Shown piece by piece: positions 47,501 to 56,834 of a DNA stretch of 64,000 bases (its first letter is position 1; each line of letters starts with the position of its first letter). The stretch spans positions 868,001 through 932,000 of the forward strand of contig NZ_OESG01000013.1 of the NCBI RefSeq assembly GCF_900240945.1, read 5' to 3'. Under the pieces are notes generated by a model. That model made no database searches and was not told where the DNA came from. It saw nothing but the letters and a program-made list of their open reading frames with translations. This DNA comes from Mycobacterium sp. 3519A. Lineage in GTDB: Bacteria; Actinomycetota; Actinomycetes; Mycobacteriales; Mycobacteriaceae. The translations under genes and the position numbers were made by a program.

Positions 47501-49134
47501 CCTACCCGCGAAGGCTTTTCGGAGTCGGTAGCCAGGTATACGGTGAACAGGCCGCGGTCTGGGATGGCGCCGCCGGAGGTGACCGCCAGCCGCTGCGCGC
47601 CGGGCCGTCCGGTCAGCGTGCCCGCATCCCGGTCGTACACCAGCCGCGGCCGCAGTTCGGCGAATTCGGTGGACGGGTACTTGCCCGACAGCAGATCCAG
47701 CGTCGCCTCGAATGCGCTGCGCGGCAACGTCGCAAACGGTGCGCTGCGCCGCACCGCGTCGAACCAGCGGTCGGCGTCGATGGGCTCCAGCGCGCACGCC
47801 GCCACCGTGTGCTGGGCCAACACGTCGAGCGGATTGGTGGGCACGTGCATGGTCTCGATCTCGCCTGCCAGCATCCGCTTGACCGTCACCGCGCAGCCGA
47901 TCAGGTCGGTGCGGTGCTTGGGAAACAGCACGCCCTGCGAGATCTCACCGACCTGATGCCCGGCCCGCCCGATCCGCTGCAGCCCGCTGGCCACCGACAG
48001 CGGTGCCTCGACCTGGATCACCAGATCGACGGCGCCCATGTCGATGCCCAACTCCAGGCTGGACGTCGCGACGACGGCGCGTAGGCGCCCGCTCTTCAGG
48101 TCGTCCTCGACGAGCGCGCGCTGCTCCTTGCTGACCGAGCCGTGATGCGCGCGGGCCAGCAGGGTGGGTGCGCCCTGCGACTGACCGCTGGCCATCAGCT
48201 GGGCAGGGGAGCCGCCGCCGACTTGTGGATTGCGCCCGTCGGGCAGTTCGATGCCGTTGCGTTCGGCGTGGATCTCGTTGAGCCGCGACGTCAGTCGCTC
48301 GGCCAGCCGCCGCGAGTTCGCGAACACGATCGAACTGCGGTGCGCCTCGATCAGATCGACGATGCGCGCCTCGACGTCGGGCCAGATGGAGTTGTTCTCC
48401 AGGTTCGCCATATCCGGCACCGGCACCTGCACCGACAGGTCGAACGTCTTGGCCGCAGGCGGCGCGACGATGGTCGTCCTGGCCTGCCCGGACAGGAACC
48501 GCGCCACTTCCTCGGGCGGCCGAACGGTCGCCGACAGCCCGATGCGCTGCGCGGGGGTGGCCAGAATCTGGTCGAGCCGCTCCAGCGACAGCGCCAGATG
48601 CGCACCGCGTTTGGTGCCGGCCACCGCGTGCACCTCGTCGACGATGACCGTCTGCACCTCGGCCAGCGTCTCGCGGGCCGAGGACGTCAGCATCAAAAAC
48701 AGCGACTCCGGCGTGGTGATCAGGATGTCCGGCGGATTGCTGATCAGCGCCCTGCGCTGGGCGGGCGGGGTGTCCCCGGACCGGACCCCGACGCTGATGG
48801 ACGGCGCGGTCAGCCCGCGACGCTCCGCGATCCGGCCGATGCCGATCAGCGGGGTGCGCAGGTTGCGCTCGACATCGACGGCCAGCGCCTTCAGCGGCGA
48901 TACATACAGCACCCGCGTGCCGGTGCCCCTGGGGTCTGACGATGCCAGCTGGTCGATGGCCCACAAAAACGCGGCCAGCGTCTTACCGGATCCGGTCGGG
49001 GCGATGACCAGCGTGTTGTCGCCGTCGGCGATGGCCGACCAGGCCTGCGCCTGCGCCGCGGTGGGCTCGGCGAAGGTGCCCGTGAACCACTCGCGGGTCA
49101 GCGCGCTGAAGCGCTCGAGCGGATCAGAGGTCAT
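44596..49134 (-). CDS. lhr: Lhr-type superfamily 2 DNA helicase
   Basis: 1512 residues from ATG 49134 (MTSDPLERFSALTREW), the expected length for mycobacterial Lhr; the frame is open to 49203. An ATP-dependent 3'-5' helicase in DNA repair. Two RecA domains: Walker A APTGSGKT (about 45-52), DEVHAV (near 160), SATV, and motifs V/VI around LELGIDMGAVDLVIQ and QRIGRAGHQ. These are followed by the winged helix, the Lhr beta-barrel core (to about 870) and a long C-terminal domain of tandem winged helices. It corresponds to Rv3296. In M. tuberculosis it neighbours nei; here the glycerol island and two other genes intervene. Confidence 0.97.
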   Translation of the reverse strand: MTSDPLERFSALTREWFTGTFAEPTAAQAQAWSAIADGDNTLVIAPTGSGKTLAAFLWAIDQLASSDPRGTGTRVLYVSPLKALAVDVERNLRTPLIGIGRIAERRGLTAPSISVGVRSGDTPPAQRRALISNPPDILITTPESLFLMLTSSARETLAEVQTVIVDEVHAVAGTKRGAHLALSLERLDQILATPAQRIGLSATVRPPEEVARFLSGQARTTIVAPPAAKTFDLSVQVPVPDMANLENNSIWPDVEARIVDLIEAHRSSIVFANSRRLAERLTSRLNEIHAERNGIELPDGRNPQVGGGSPAQLMASGQSQGAPTLLARAHHGSVSKEQRALVEDDLKSGRLRAVVATSSLELGIDMGAVDLVIQVEAPLSVASGLQRIGRAGHQVGEISQGVLFPKHRTDLIGCAVTVKRMLAGEIETMHVPTNPLDVLAQHTVAACALEPIDADRWFDAVRRSAPFATLPRSAFEATLDLLSGKYPSTEFAELRPRLVYDRDAGTLTGRPGAQRLAVTSGGAIPDRGLFTVYLATDSEKPSRVGELDEEMVYESRPGDVISLGATSWRITEITHDRVLVIPAPGQPARLPFWKGDGVGRPAELGAAVGAFTGELARLGHDEFIERCRAMGFDQFASDNLWQLLDDQRQSTGTVPSDSTLMVERFRDELGDWRVILHSPYGLRVHGPLALAVSRRLRERYGIDEKPTASDDGIIVRLPDTEDAAPGADLFVFDADEIEPIVTAEVGGSALFASRFRECAARALLLPRRHPGKRSPLWHQRQRAAQLLDVARKYPDFPIVLEAVRECLQDVYDVPALTELMHRVAQRRLRIVEVETSTPSPFAASLLFGYVGAFMYEGDSPLAERRAAALSLDSVLLAELLGRVELRELLDPQVIATTTGQLQHLSADRLARDAEGVADLLRVLGPLTEQEIADRCTTRDVGGWLDGLQAAKRALRVSFADQTWWAAIEDIGLLRDGVGVAVPVGVPTAFTESVDDPLGELLGRYARTHGPFTTRDAAVRFGLGLRVTADVLGRMAIDGKLIRGEFTDIPVFEHGDSEQWCDADVLKILRRRSLAALRAQVEPVSTAAYGRFLPSWQQVGTHNSGIDGLASVIDQLAGVPVPASAVESLVFGQRVRDYQPAMLDELLASGEVTWSGVGQIGGGDGWIAFHPAESAPLTLAAPTELEFTDTHRAIMDALGAGGAYFFRQLAGGGEAEQLKQALWELIWAGWVTGDTFAPVRAMLAGSRRSTGRRGAPAHRQRQRPPRLSRYSVAHAAARQSDPTVAGRWSALPAAEPESTVRAHFQAELLLGRHGVLTKGAVGAEEVPGGFAMLYKVLTAFEEAGRCQRGYFVESLGGAQFAVASTVDRLRSYLDGVDQERREYHAVVLAAADPANPYGAALPWPTRTSADDDVTHRPGRKAGALVAIVDGELAWYLERGGRSLLSFTGDADAHATAAAALTDLVAAGRIGSLLVEKINGVSVLEPVGEGERAAAQEALLGAGFARTPRGLRLR

Positions 49135-49166
49135 CCAGCCATGGTGCAGCAGCCCACCGACAAGTT

Positions 49167-50177
49167 TCAGCCAAGCCCGAGAGCCTGCATGCCGGGGCGG
49201 CACGCAGCGGCCAGCGCGTCGCGGTCCGGTGGGCTGAGCTGTCGCGCCGCACCGCGTCGGGTGCGGTCGATGCGATCGACGCCAGCGCGGACCCAGTCGG
49301 GCGTGGCGGTGACTCCGACGTACTCGGCGAACCTGACCAGCTCGCGCTCGGGGTGATCCAGCAGATCCTCGTAACGCAGGTCGAGGCGTCCGGGCAGCCC
49401 GTCGAGGTCAGCGAGGCCGCACCGGACGGCTTCGGACCACATTGCCCCGAAGTCCACCAGCGGTAACGCCCGCTCCATGACCAGCGTGCGCATATCGGAA
49501 TCGGGCCCGAGCAGCGCGCCCAACTCGGCGGGTAGCAGGTCGGCGTGCTCGGGCCGAAGGTCGTCGGTGGAGCGCAATCCCAACATGTCCCGCATGCGGT
49601 TCTGCAGCAGGATCAGCCGAAACGCGGGATGCCGTGACATGGACAGCGCACAGTCGGGACCGTTGCGGTACAGATGCACAAAGCGTGCTTCGGGAAACGC
49701 CGCGCGCATCCGGCGCACCGCGCTGATGGAGTAGCCCGAACGCTCGACGGCGACCGAACGGCCAGGGCCGAGCAGACCGAACAGTGCGCGCCAATGGTCG
49801 GCAAGCGGGCGCACCGGCCATGACGGCACCACACGGTCCAACTCGTCGAAGATCGCGTCCGGGTCGCTGCTCAGGTGGGCCAGGGTCACCACGCAGAGCG
49901 GCGGCACACCGTCCTCGGGTCGAAATCTCCCGGTCGTCTGAAGATAACGGAATTCGGGCGTCGCGATCCCGGCTCGGAACATCGCAGTCAGTACCGGATT
50001 CGGGGTGGCAAGACGCATCCAGAAATCGGCACCCGACACCGGGGTCACATCGATCATGTCGAAGCCGACCATCGCCCACAACTCGCTGATGCTCAGTACG
50101 TCGGGATGGGTGCCCAGGATCTCCGACAGGACAGTGGAGCCGTTGCGGCCACTGCCGACCACGAAAACGATGTCCAC
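49167..50177 (-). CDS. Sulfotransferase-family protein
   Basis: 336 residues from GTG 50177 (GGAG 8 nt upstream). PAPS-dependent sulfotransferase fold: the 5'-phosphosulfate loop FVVGSGRNGSTVLSEIL at the N-terminus, the 3'-phosphate region VERSGYSISAVRRMR, RFVHLYRNGPDCALSMSRH, and a C-terminal LDLRYEDLLDHPERELVRFA. It resembles the Stf proteins that sulfate mycobacterial glycolipids. The acceptor is unknown. It lies 61 bp after the FAD oxidoreductase gene on the same strand, within somewhat AT-richer surroundings. Confidence 0.88.
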   Translation of the reverse strand: MDIVFVVGSGRNGSTVLSEILGTHPDVLSISELWAMVGFDMIDVTPVSGADFWMRLATPNPVLTAMFRAGIATPEFRYLQTTGRFRPEDGVPPLCVVTLAHLSSDPDAIFDELDRVVPSWPVRPLADHWRALFGLLGPGRSVAVERSGYSISAVRRMRAAFPEARFVHLYRNGPDCALSMSRHPAFRLILLQNRMRDMLGLRSTDDLRPEHADLLPAELGALLGPDSDMRTLVMERALPLVDFGAMWSEAVRCGLADLDGLPGRLDLRYEDLLDHPERELVRFAEYVGVTATPDWVRAGVDRIDRTRRGAARQLSPPDRDALAAACRPGMQALGLG

Positions 50178-50238
50178 GTTTCTGCTCCGATTTCATGTCG
50201 AGAAATTATGGCGACGGCAATCCGCGAATACGCATTTG

Positions 50239-51384
50239 CTAGAAAGTGCGACCACCCAACCGCTGCGCAATCTTAGCCGCGGAAACGACCGCGCTCTCCT
50301 GCGAATCCACGTCGAAAGTCCACGACCCGGCAAACCACAAATCGTCGCGCCCCTGGATCGCCTCCAACCGCTGCTGGGCACGCACGGTGTCCGGCGTGAT
50401 CACCGGATGCCAGTACTCGGCGGCGGCGATCACCTCGGTCGGTTGGCGGTCCCGGAAGGTCGTCCAGCTTTTGAAGACCTGTTCTGTTGTCCCGCGCAGC
50501 CCGCCGTACCAGATCGACGCCTCGCAGTGCTCGCCTGTTCGCACCGCGTTGAACGCCCGCCAGTCCCGCCGTCGGGCGGGCATGTAGATCGGGTCGGTGT
50601 GGATTGCCATCGTCGCGCGGATCTCTCGGAATCCCGACAGATCCCGGTCCAGGACACCGGTCAGCAGCTTGCGGGCGACCGATGCGGGCACCGCGAGCAC
50701 CAGGACGTCGAATACCTCACCGCGCAGGTGGAAGCCCTCTGGTGAGCGCGATATCCGGGTGATCTCGGTCGACGTCCGCACGTCCGAGATCGCCAGCCGG
50801 TCAGCGATGACGCCGAGGCCGTCGACGGCGTTGTAGTACGTCATCGAGGTGAGGGTCGCCGCACGCTGCATGAATGCCAGCGCCGCCATCGCCGAGGTCT
50901 CCAGTGCCACGGGGATCACGCAGTTGCCGAACGCGGCGATCCACGGCAGCACGACGTCGTTGCGCGTGGCGGCGGGCAGCCAACGCAGCCGCCTGGACAC
51001 GAACTCCGAGACTGTCATGTCCCAGGTCCGATTCGTCCGCCCGGCCGCCATCATGGCGCCCAGCGCCGCGGCGCCCAGCGGTGTCCGGTGCGGCTGGGCG
51101 GAATCGAGCAGTCTGCGCGGGTCGGTCAGCGCGGCCGTGTTACGGATGCGCTCCATCTTGATGGCGAGCACCTCGTTGGCCAGCCGCCAGTAGGTCGGTT
51201 GGACGGCTGGCGAGACGAACTGCGCCGCCAGGTCGTACCCGCCGTCCACGGTGTGCGCGTGCCCGCCGAGGCGGGCGTTGCGTTCGAACAGCACCACGTC
51301 GTGCACAGGGTCCAGCAACCATGCCGTCACCAAACCGGCCACGCCACCACCGACTACCGCAATCCGTTTGCGGAGAAAAGTCAC
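50239..51384 (-). CDS. FAD-dependent amine-oxidase-like oxidoreductase
   Basis: 381 residues from GTG 51384. N-terminal dinucleotide motif IAVVGGGVAGLVTAWLL with the following FERNARLGGHAHTVDGG is typical of NAD(P)-binding Rossmann/amine oxidase-type flavoproteins (cyclopropane-associated or squalene/protoporphyrinogen-like). The C-terminus FAGSWTFDVDSQESAVVSAA closes the FAD site. It is likely a cytosolic or peripheral flavoenzyme of lipid metabolism. It heads a two-gene unit with the sulfotransferase and has an AT-rich upstream region. The substrate is unknown. Confidence 0.87.
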   Translation of the reverse strand: MTFLRKRIAVVGGGVAGLVTAWLLDPVHDVVLFERNARLGGHAHTVDGGYDLAAQFVSPAVQPTYWRLANEVLAIKMERIRNTAALTDPRRLLDSAQPHRTPLGAAALGAMMAAGRTNRTWDMTVSEFVSRRLRWLPAATRNDVVLPWIAAFGNCVIPVALETSAMAALAFMQRAATLTSMTYYNAVDGLGVIADRLAISDVRTSTEITRISRSPEGFHLRGEVFDVLVLAVPASVARKLLTGVLDRDLSGFREIRATMAIHTDPIYMPARRRDWRAFNAVRTGEHCEASIWYGGLRGTTEQVFKSWTTFRDRQPTEVIAAAEYWHPVITPDTVRAQQRLEAIQGRDDLWFAGSWTFDVDSQESAVVSAAKIAQRLGGRTF

Positions 51385-51600
51385 AAGCCAGGGACGCTAC
51401 CGCACTAATTCGATAAACGGCGCGCAATAGATAATATCTCCGACGCCATTTATTGGACGTAAATTATGCACTTTCGACAATTAAACGGTATTCGTCAAAA
51501 CAGGCAAATGAAGTGCTCCCGAATAGTGCGGCCGCTATCGACGTGGTTCCGCGCCTTCAGCGCCTTCACAGCAATGTGCGACTGTCTCGGCCGGGCAGAT
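51385..51600. promoter_or_regulatory. AT-rich intergenic region
   Basis: About 215 bp between minus-strand genes. Positions roughly 51405-51525 are conspicuously A+T-rich (for example AATAGATAATATC and TAAATTATGCAC) in a GC-rich genome. No ORF here looks real. It probably carries the FAD oxidoreductase promoter. Composition suggests recent acquisition or nucleoid-protein (Lsr2) binding. Confidence 0.5.
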
Positions 51601-52284
51601 TCAGCGATGCTCGGGCGCGACGGCCTCGCTCAGCGTGGCCGGGATGCCGGGGACCCTGCCGATCGCGTCGAGCAGGGCGTGCGCACAGCAGTCGCCGACG
51701 TAACCGGAGTCCAGTGACGGGTCGAGCAGGCGTTGGCGGCACATCTCGAACGTGAATGCCAGCCAGCCGTAGATGGTGACGCGCAGGTCGCGTTCGACCT
51801 TGGAGTCCATCTCCTCGCCGACGGCGCCGGTGACACGCTCGATGATCCGGTCGACCTGCCGGTTGTTGTCGACGTCCTCGATTCCCCGCAGCACCGGATC
51901 GGAACTGCCGCTGCCGACGTGGGCCGCCCACGCGCCGTGCGGATGCTCCTCGTCGTAGCGCACATACGCCAGCACGCCCTCGCGCACCTGGTCGAAGAGG
52001 CTCTGCCCGGGCTTCGGCGGGGTGCTGGTCGCCTCGAAGAGGCGGTCGCCCTCGGCGCGGACCACCTCCGCGAAGAACGTCCGCTTGTCAGGGAAGTAGT
52101 GGTACATCAGCGCCCGCGACACGCCCGCCCGTTCGGCGATCTCGTCGATGCGGACCTCGTCGTACGGCCGCTCACCGAACACCTCGGCGCCGAGCGCCAG
52201 CAGTTCGTTGCGACGATCGTCGGGCGACAGCCGCCGCCGGGAGGGCGACGAGCCGCTTGCGCGAAGAGCGTCAGGCCCAGCCAT
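51601..52284 (-). CDS. TetR-family transcriptional regulator
   Basis: 227 residues. A polar 20-residue start precedes the helix-turn-helix (RRNELLALGAEVFGERPYDE, IAERAGVSRALMYHYFPDKR). The helical ligand domain occupies about 85-220. The start at 52284 is the longest possible; the HTH begins near residue 22, so a shorter start is possible. It diverges from the RNase Z-like gene across 53 bp and may control it or the oxidoreductase downstream; the target is undetermined. Confidence 0.9.
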   Translation of the reverse strand: MAGPDALRASGSSPSRRRLSPDDRRNELLALGAEVFGERPYDEVRIDEIAERAGVSRALMYHYFPDKRTFFAEVVRAEGDRLFEATSTPPKPGQSLFDQVREGVLAYVRYDEEHPHGAWAAHVGSGSSDPVLRGIEDVDNNRQVDRIIERVTGAVGEEMDSKVERDLRVTIYGWLAFTFEMCRQRLLDPSLDSGYVGDCCAHALLDAIGRVPGIPATLSEAVAPEHR

Positions 52285-52337
52285 ACCGCCATTCTAGTTA
52301 ACACACGTACAACAGCCTGCGGCTTAGTGTCACAGAC

Positions 52338-53252
52338 GTGTCCACACGTGAGTTGGTCGTGCTCGGGACGGCGAGCCAGGTGCCGACCAGGCATCGCAAC
52401 CACAACGGCTATCTGCTGCTGTGGGACGGCGAAGGCCTGCTCTTCGACCCTGGCGAGGGCACGCAGCGCCAACTCCTGTTGGCAGGCGTCGCGGCCAGCA
52501 GCATCACTCGGCTCTGCCTCACCCACTTCCACGGCGACCACTGTCTCGGCGTACCCGGTGTGGTGCAACGCTTTTCGGCCGACGGGGTGGCGCACGAGAT
52601 GCGCGCTTACTTTCCCGCCTCGGGCGCCGAGTACTTCGCCCGGCTGCGCCACGCCTGCTCGTTTCATGAGCGCGCGAACGTGATCGAGGTGCCCGTCGAC
52701 GCGGACGGGCCGATTGCGCAGGGCGGTTTCGGGGCGCTGGAGGCGATGCGCCTCGAGCACTCGATCGACGCCTTCGGCTATCGGCTGATCGAGCCCGACG
52801 GTCTGCGCTTCGCGCCCGACCTGCTGGCCCGGCACGGCATCGCGGGGCCCGCGGTCGGCGAATTGCAGCGCACCGGTTCGATCCGGGTGAACGACCGCAC
52901 CGTCGCCTTGGCCGACGTCAGCGCGCCGCGGCGCGGACAGCGGTTCGCGTTCGTGATGGACACCCGGTTGTGCGACGCGGTCTACGAACTGGCCGACGGT
53001 GCCGACATGTTGGTGATCGAGGCGACGTTCCTGAACGACGATGCCGACCTGGCCACCCGGTACGGCCACCTGACCGCGGCCCAGGCCGCCCGCGTCGCGC
53101 AGGAGTGCGGAGTGCGCCGACTCGTACTCACGCATTTCTCCCAGCGGTATCCCGACCTGGGCCGCCACCGCGACGAAGCGGCCGCGGTGTTCGGCGGCGA
53201 CGTGGTCGTCGCCGAGGATCTGATGAGGATCCCGGTGCCGAAGCGCCGCTGA
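52338..53252 (+). CDS. rnz: Ribonuclease Z-like metallo-beta-lactamase protein
   Basis: 304 residues from GTG 52338 ([20 protein letters not shown]). Metallo-beta-lactamase fold with the RNase Z order: [13 protein letters not shown], zinc motif [10 protein letters not shown], a flexible-arm-like insertion around 85-130, [16 protein letters not shown] and a late LTHFSQRY zinc His. tRNA 3'-end maturation is the family function, consistent with M. tuberculosis Rv2407. It is convergent with rtcB with one base between stops. Confidence 0.87.
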   Translation: MSTRELVVLGTASQVPTRHRNHNGYLLLWDGEGLLFDPGEGTQRQLLLAGVAASSITRLCLTHFHGDHCLGVPGVVQRFSADGVAHEMRAYFPASGAEYFARLRHACSFHERANVIEVPVDADGPIAQGGFGALEAMRLEHSIDAFGYRLIEPDGLRFAPDLLARHGIAGPAVGELQRTGSIRVNDRTVALADVSAPRRGQRFAFVMDTRLCDAVYELADGADMLVIEATFLNDDADLATRYGHLTAAQAARVAQECGVRRLVLTHFSQRYPDLGRHRDEAAAVFGGDVVVAEDLMRIPVPKRR

Positions 53253-53253
53253 G

Positions 53254-54420
53254 TCAGGTGCCCTTGACGTTGACCACCTGACGCAGCGTGGTCACCACCT
53301 CGACGAGGTCCGCCGAATCGGCCATCACCACGTCGATCGACTTGTACGCGTCGGGAATCTCGTCGACCCATGCCTCACCGTGGCGGTACTCGATGCCCTT
53401 CATCCGCTCGGCGAGGTCGTCGGCGGTGAACCGGCGGCGCGCCTCGCTTCTGGAGAAACGGCGGCCCGCGCCGTGCGGTGCACTGCACAGGCTGTCGGGG
53501 TTGCCCCTGCCGCGCACGATGTAGGAGCGGGTGCCCATCGACCCCGGGATGATCCCCATCCGGCCCCGGTGCGCGTCGACGGCTCCCTTGCGGGTCACCC
53601 AGACTTCCTTGTCGCCGTGCCGTTCTGGCGTGGTGTAGTTGTGATGGGTGTTGATCCGTTCGGTCTCGACGTCGTCGGCGTCGACCTGCATCCAGTGCGC
53701 GAATGCCTGCCGGAAGCGGTCCATCATCTCCTCGCGGTTGGCCAGCGCGAAGGCCTGGGCCCACCGCAATTCGGCGATGTAGCTGTCGAATTCGGCAGTG
53801 CCCTCTTCCAGGTACGCCAGGTCGGCGTTGGGCAGCGCGACGCCCTTGTCGCGGCACTGCTGCTTGGCCACGTTGATGTGCCGGGTGGCGATCTTGTTGC
53901 CGACGCCGCGCGACCCGGAGTGCAGGAACATCCAGACCGCGTCGTCTTCGTCGACGCACAGCTCGATGAAATGGTTTCCGCCGCCGAGGGTTCCGAGCTG
54001 GTGTCGCCACTTGGGCGAATGGGACAGGTCGACGTCGCCGTCGCGCGCCAGCGCATCGAGGTGTTCGATTCTGGCGGCGGTGAATGGGTACCGCTTCAGC
54101 GACTTGTTGTAGTTGCCTGCGCTGAGCGGAATGGCGGATTCGAGCGAACGGCGAAGCCGCGCCGTGTCCTTGCCCGCGATGTCGGCTGCCGTGAAACGGG
54201 TACGGGCCGCGATCATTCCGCAGCCGATGTCCACGCCGACCGCGGCCGGGATGACGGCGCCCAGCGTCGGTATGACGGTGCCGACCGCCGCGCCCTTGCC
54301 CACATGAGCGTCTGGCATCAACGCCACGTGCGGGTACACGAACGGCAGTGCCGCGGTCTGCGCGGCCTGCTCGACCGTGCCCTGGTCGATCTCGCTGGCG
54401 AAGTTGACGACGTTGACCAT
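53254..54420 (-). CDS. rtcB: RtcB-family RNA ligase
   Basis: 388 residues from ATG 54420. RtcB joins 2',3'-cyclic phosphate or 3'-phosphate ends to 5'-OH RNA ends using GTP and Mn2+. Motifs: PDAHVGKGAAVGTV, VGVDIGCGM (metal Cys), GTLGGGNHFIE, FLHSGSRGVG, NTHHNYT, and SAPHGAGRRFSR with the guanylated His; the C-terminus VVNVKGT is the usual tail. The chain is in the short bacterial class (about 390 residues). It corresponds to Rv2631. No archease or RtcA gene is adjacent. Confidence 0.95.
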   Translation of the reverse strand: MVNVVNFASEIDQGTVEQAAQTAALPFVYPHVALMPDAHVGKGAAVGTVIPTLGAVIPAAVGVDIGCGMIAARTRFTAADIAGKDTARLRRSLESAIPLSAGNYNKSLKRYPFTAARIEHLDALARDGDVDLSHSPKWRHQLGTLGGGNHFIELCVDEDDAVWMFLHSGSRGVGNKIATRHINVAKQQCRDKGVALPNADLAYLEEGTAEFDSYIAELRWAQAFALANREEMMDRFRQAFAHWMQVDADDVETERINTHHNYTTPERHGDKEVWVTRKGAVDAHRGRMGIIPGSMGTRSYIVRGRGNPDSLCSAPHGAGRRFSRSEARRRFTADDLAERMKGIEYRHGEAWVDEIPDAYKSIDVVMADSADLVEVVTTLRQVVNVKGT

Positions 54421-54452
54421 GGTGTGACGCTCACCCCCGAGGTCGAGGGTAG

Positions 54453-56834
54453 TCAGTGGCCGTCGCTGGTGGCACCTGATTTATCGCCCCGCCGGTGTAG
54501 CGGCGCGCGCCCCGGCGGTTGGCACGGCGGGCCGAGCAGCGGCTCACGCCGTTGCAGCGAAACCGTTGTCGGGGAGTCGGTGCTCAGTTCGAGCGCCTCG
54601 CCCGCATGGCGAATGGTCAGCCGGTGGTCCGGGCCGTCCCGCAAACCGTATGTCACGTCGTCGTGTGTGACGTCGACGGTGAGCCGGAAGTTTCTCCATC
54701 GCAGCCGGAACCGCAGCCGTGAGATACCGTCCGGCAATTGAGGATTCAAGTCGAGCTCCCCGTCGTGGTCACGCAGGCCGCCGAGCCCCGCGACCAGAGC
54801 GATCCACGCGCCTGCCAACGACGCCATGTGCAGGCCGTCGCGGGTGTTGTGGTGTAGGTCGCGCAGATCGATCAGCGCGGCCTCGTACAGGTAGTCGTGC
54901 GCCAACTCCAGATGGCCCACCTCGGCGCACATCACTGCCTGCGTACACGCCGACAGCGACGAGTCTCTGGTGGTGCGCCGTTCGTAGTAGTCGACGTTGT
55001 GCGCCTTCTGCTCAGCCGTGAATTCGCCACTGCACCAATGCATCGCGAGCACGAGGTCGGCCTGTTTGATAACCTGCGACGGGTACAGCCGCACATATGG
55101 CTCGTTGAGCAGCAGCGGATACGCGGTGTTGTCCGAGAAGTTCCACTCGCGAAGTGTCGTGAAGCCCTCGCACTGCTGGTGAACGCCGAGTTCCTTATCG
55201 AACGGGACGTGCACCGCCGCGGCCGCGTCGCGCCACGCGGCTGTCTCCTCGGGTCCGACGCCCAGCGCCAGCGCGCCGTCAGGGTGCCGGTTGCAGGCGG
55301 CCGCCGCCGTCCGAAGATTGTGTGCCGCCATCAGATTGGTGAATACGTTGTCCCGGACGACGGCGGTGTACTCGTCGGGACCGGTCACGCCGTCCAGATG
55401 CCAGACCCCGTGCCGGTCGTGGTGGCCCAACGACATCCACAGCCGTGCCGTTTCCACCAGCACGGTCAGACCGCATTCCGACTCCAGCGAATCATCGCCT
55501 GTGACAATGCGATACTGCTCGAAGGCCATCGCGATGTCGGCGTTGATATGCCAGGCGGCCGTGCCCGCGGGCCAGTAGGCCGAGCATTCCTGGCCGCGGA
55601 TCGTGCGCCACGGGAACGCGGCGCCCGCCAAATCGAGTTCCTCCGCGCGGTCGCGGGCCAGATCCAACGTCGAAGCCCGCCAGCGTAACGCGTCCGCCGC
55701 GGCATACGGCGCCGTGTAGGTCAGTACCGGAAGGACGAATCCCTCAGTGTCCCAGAAGGTGTGGCCGTCGTAGCCGGTACCGGTCAGACCCTTCCCGGGG
55801 ATCGCGCGGCGTTCGGCCCGCGCGCTGGCCTGCAAGACGTGGAACAACCCGAAGCGCACGGCCTGCTGGCAGTCCGCGTCGCCCTCCACCTCGACGTCCG
55901 CGCAGTCCCAGAAGTCGTCGAGGAAGTCGCGTTGCGCCTCGAGCAGCCCTTCCCAGCCGCAGTACTGGGCGCCGGCGACCGCGCCGAGCACCTGGTCGCG
56001 CAGCGCGGGTCGGGACCGCAGACTCGACCACCCGTAGGCGAGGTACTTCACGATGCGCAGCTTCTGTCCCGGCCTCAGCCCGCAGATGATCGTCGTCCTG
56101 GCCCAGTCCTCGCCGGCACTGGTGTCGACTTCGACACGGCCGGGCACGTCGATCTGGTGTTCCATCGACGCGGCCATCATCAATCCGCTGTTGCGGGTGC
56201 GGTGTACGAGCAGTGCGCCCTGGTTGTCGGCGTCGTGCTGCACCGCCTGCAGCGGGTTTCGCAGTAGCACGGCGACCCGCGGATCGTCCGACGGCGTTGG
56301 CTGGTCCTCGTTGGCGACGAGCTCGGATTGCACTGTCATCCGCGCGAATTCGTCGACCGCCTCCACGATGTATTCGATAGCCGCGACGCCGCGTTGCACC
56401 AGCGACACCAGGCGTGTCGAGCGCAACTTCATCCGTCTGCCCGCGGGCGAGGTCCAGGCCGCATGCCGCGTCAGCGTGCCTGCCCGCATGTCGAGGACGC
56501 GTTCGTGGGACTCGAGGTTGCCGTAGCGAACGTCGAACGGTTCGTCGTCGACGAGCAGGCGCAGGATCTTGCCGTTGGTGACGTCGACGACCGACTGGCC
56601 GTCTTCTGGATAGCCGTATCCCGCTTCGGCATACGGCAGCGGGCGTGTTTCGTAGAACGAGTTGAGGTAGGTGCCGGGCAGCCCGTACGGTTCGCCTTCG
56701 TCGAGGTTGCCGCGCAGGCCGATGTGCCCGTTGGACAACGCGAACACCGACTCGGACTGCGCGAGCAGGTTGAGATCGAGTGTGGTCTCGCGCACGCACC
56801 ACGGTTCGACGGGGAAGGTCTGTTCAGTGATCAT
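54453..56834 (-). CDS. Glycoside hydrolase family 65 phosphorylase
   Basis: 793 residues. GH65 layout: N-terminal beta-sandwich (about 1-270), linker, (alpha/alpha)6 barrel (about 300-680; [14 protein letters not shown], the general acid Glu in [12 protein letters not shown], and [11 protein letters not shown]) and a C-terminal sandwich. Family members phosphorolyse trehalose, maltose or kojibiose to beta-glucose-1-phosphate and glucose. The gene downstream of the beta-phosphoglucomutase, overlapping it ATGA, supports that product. It corresponds to Rv3401. The exact disaccharide cannot be told; trehalose or maltose is likely. Confidence 0.9.
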   Translation of the reverse strand: MITEQTFPVEPWCVRETTLDLNLLAQSESVFALSNGHIGLRGNLDEGEPYGLPGTYLNSFYETRPLPYAEAGYGYPEDGQSVVDVTNGKILRLLVDDEPFDVRYGNLESHERVLDMRAGTLTRHAAWTSPAGRRMKLRSTRLVSLVQRGVAAIEYIVEAVDEFARMTVQSELVANEDQPTPSDDPRVAVLLRNPLQAVQHDADNQGALLVHRTRNSGLMMAASMEHQIDVPGRVEVDTSAGEDWARTTIICGLRPGQKLRIVKYLAYGWSSLRSRPALRDQVLGAVAGAQYCGWEGLLEAQRDFLDDFWDCADVEVEGDADCQQAVRFGLFHVLQASARAERRAIPGKGLTGTGYDGHTFWDTEGFVLPVLTYTAPYAAADALRWRASTLDLARDRAEELDLAGAAFPWRTIRGQECSAYWPAGTAAWHINADIAMAFEQYRIVTGDDSLESECGLTVLVETARLWMSLGHHDRHGVWHLDGVTGPDEYTAVVRDNVFTNLMAAHNLRTAAAACNRHPDGALALGVGPEETAAWRDAAAAVHVPFDKELGVHQQCEGFTTLREWNFSDNTAYPLLLNEPYVRLYPSQVIKQADLVLAMHWCSGEFTAEQKAHNVDYYERRTTRDSSLSACTQAVMCAEVGHLELAHDYLYEAALIDLRDLHHNTRDGLHMASLAGAWIALVAGLGGLRDHDGELDLNPQLPDGISRLRFRLRWRNFRLTVDVTHDDVTYGLRDGPDHRLTIRHAGEALELSTDSPTTVSLQRREPLLGPPCQPPGRAPLHRRGDKSGATSDGH

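Noticed and set aside
52285..52337. TetR operator between the TetR and RNase Z-like genes
   Set aside because: GTTAACACACGTACAAC looked palindromic at first, but beyond the outer 3 bp the arms do not match.
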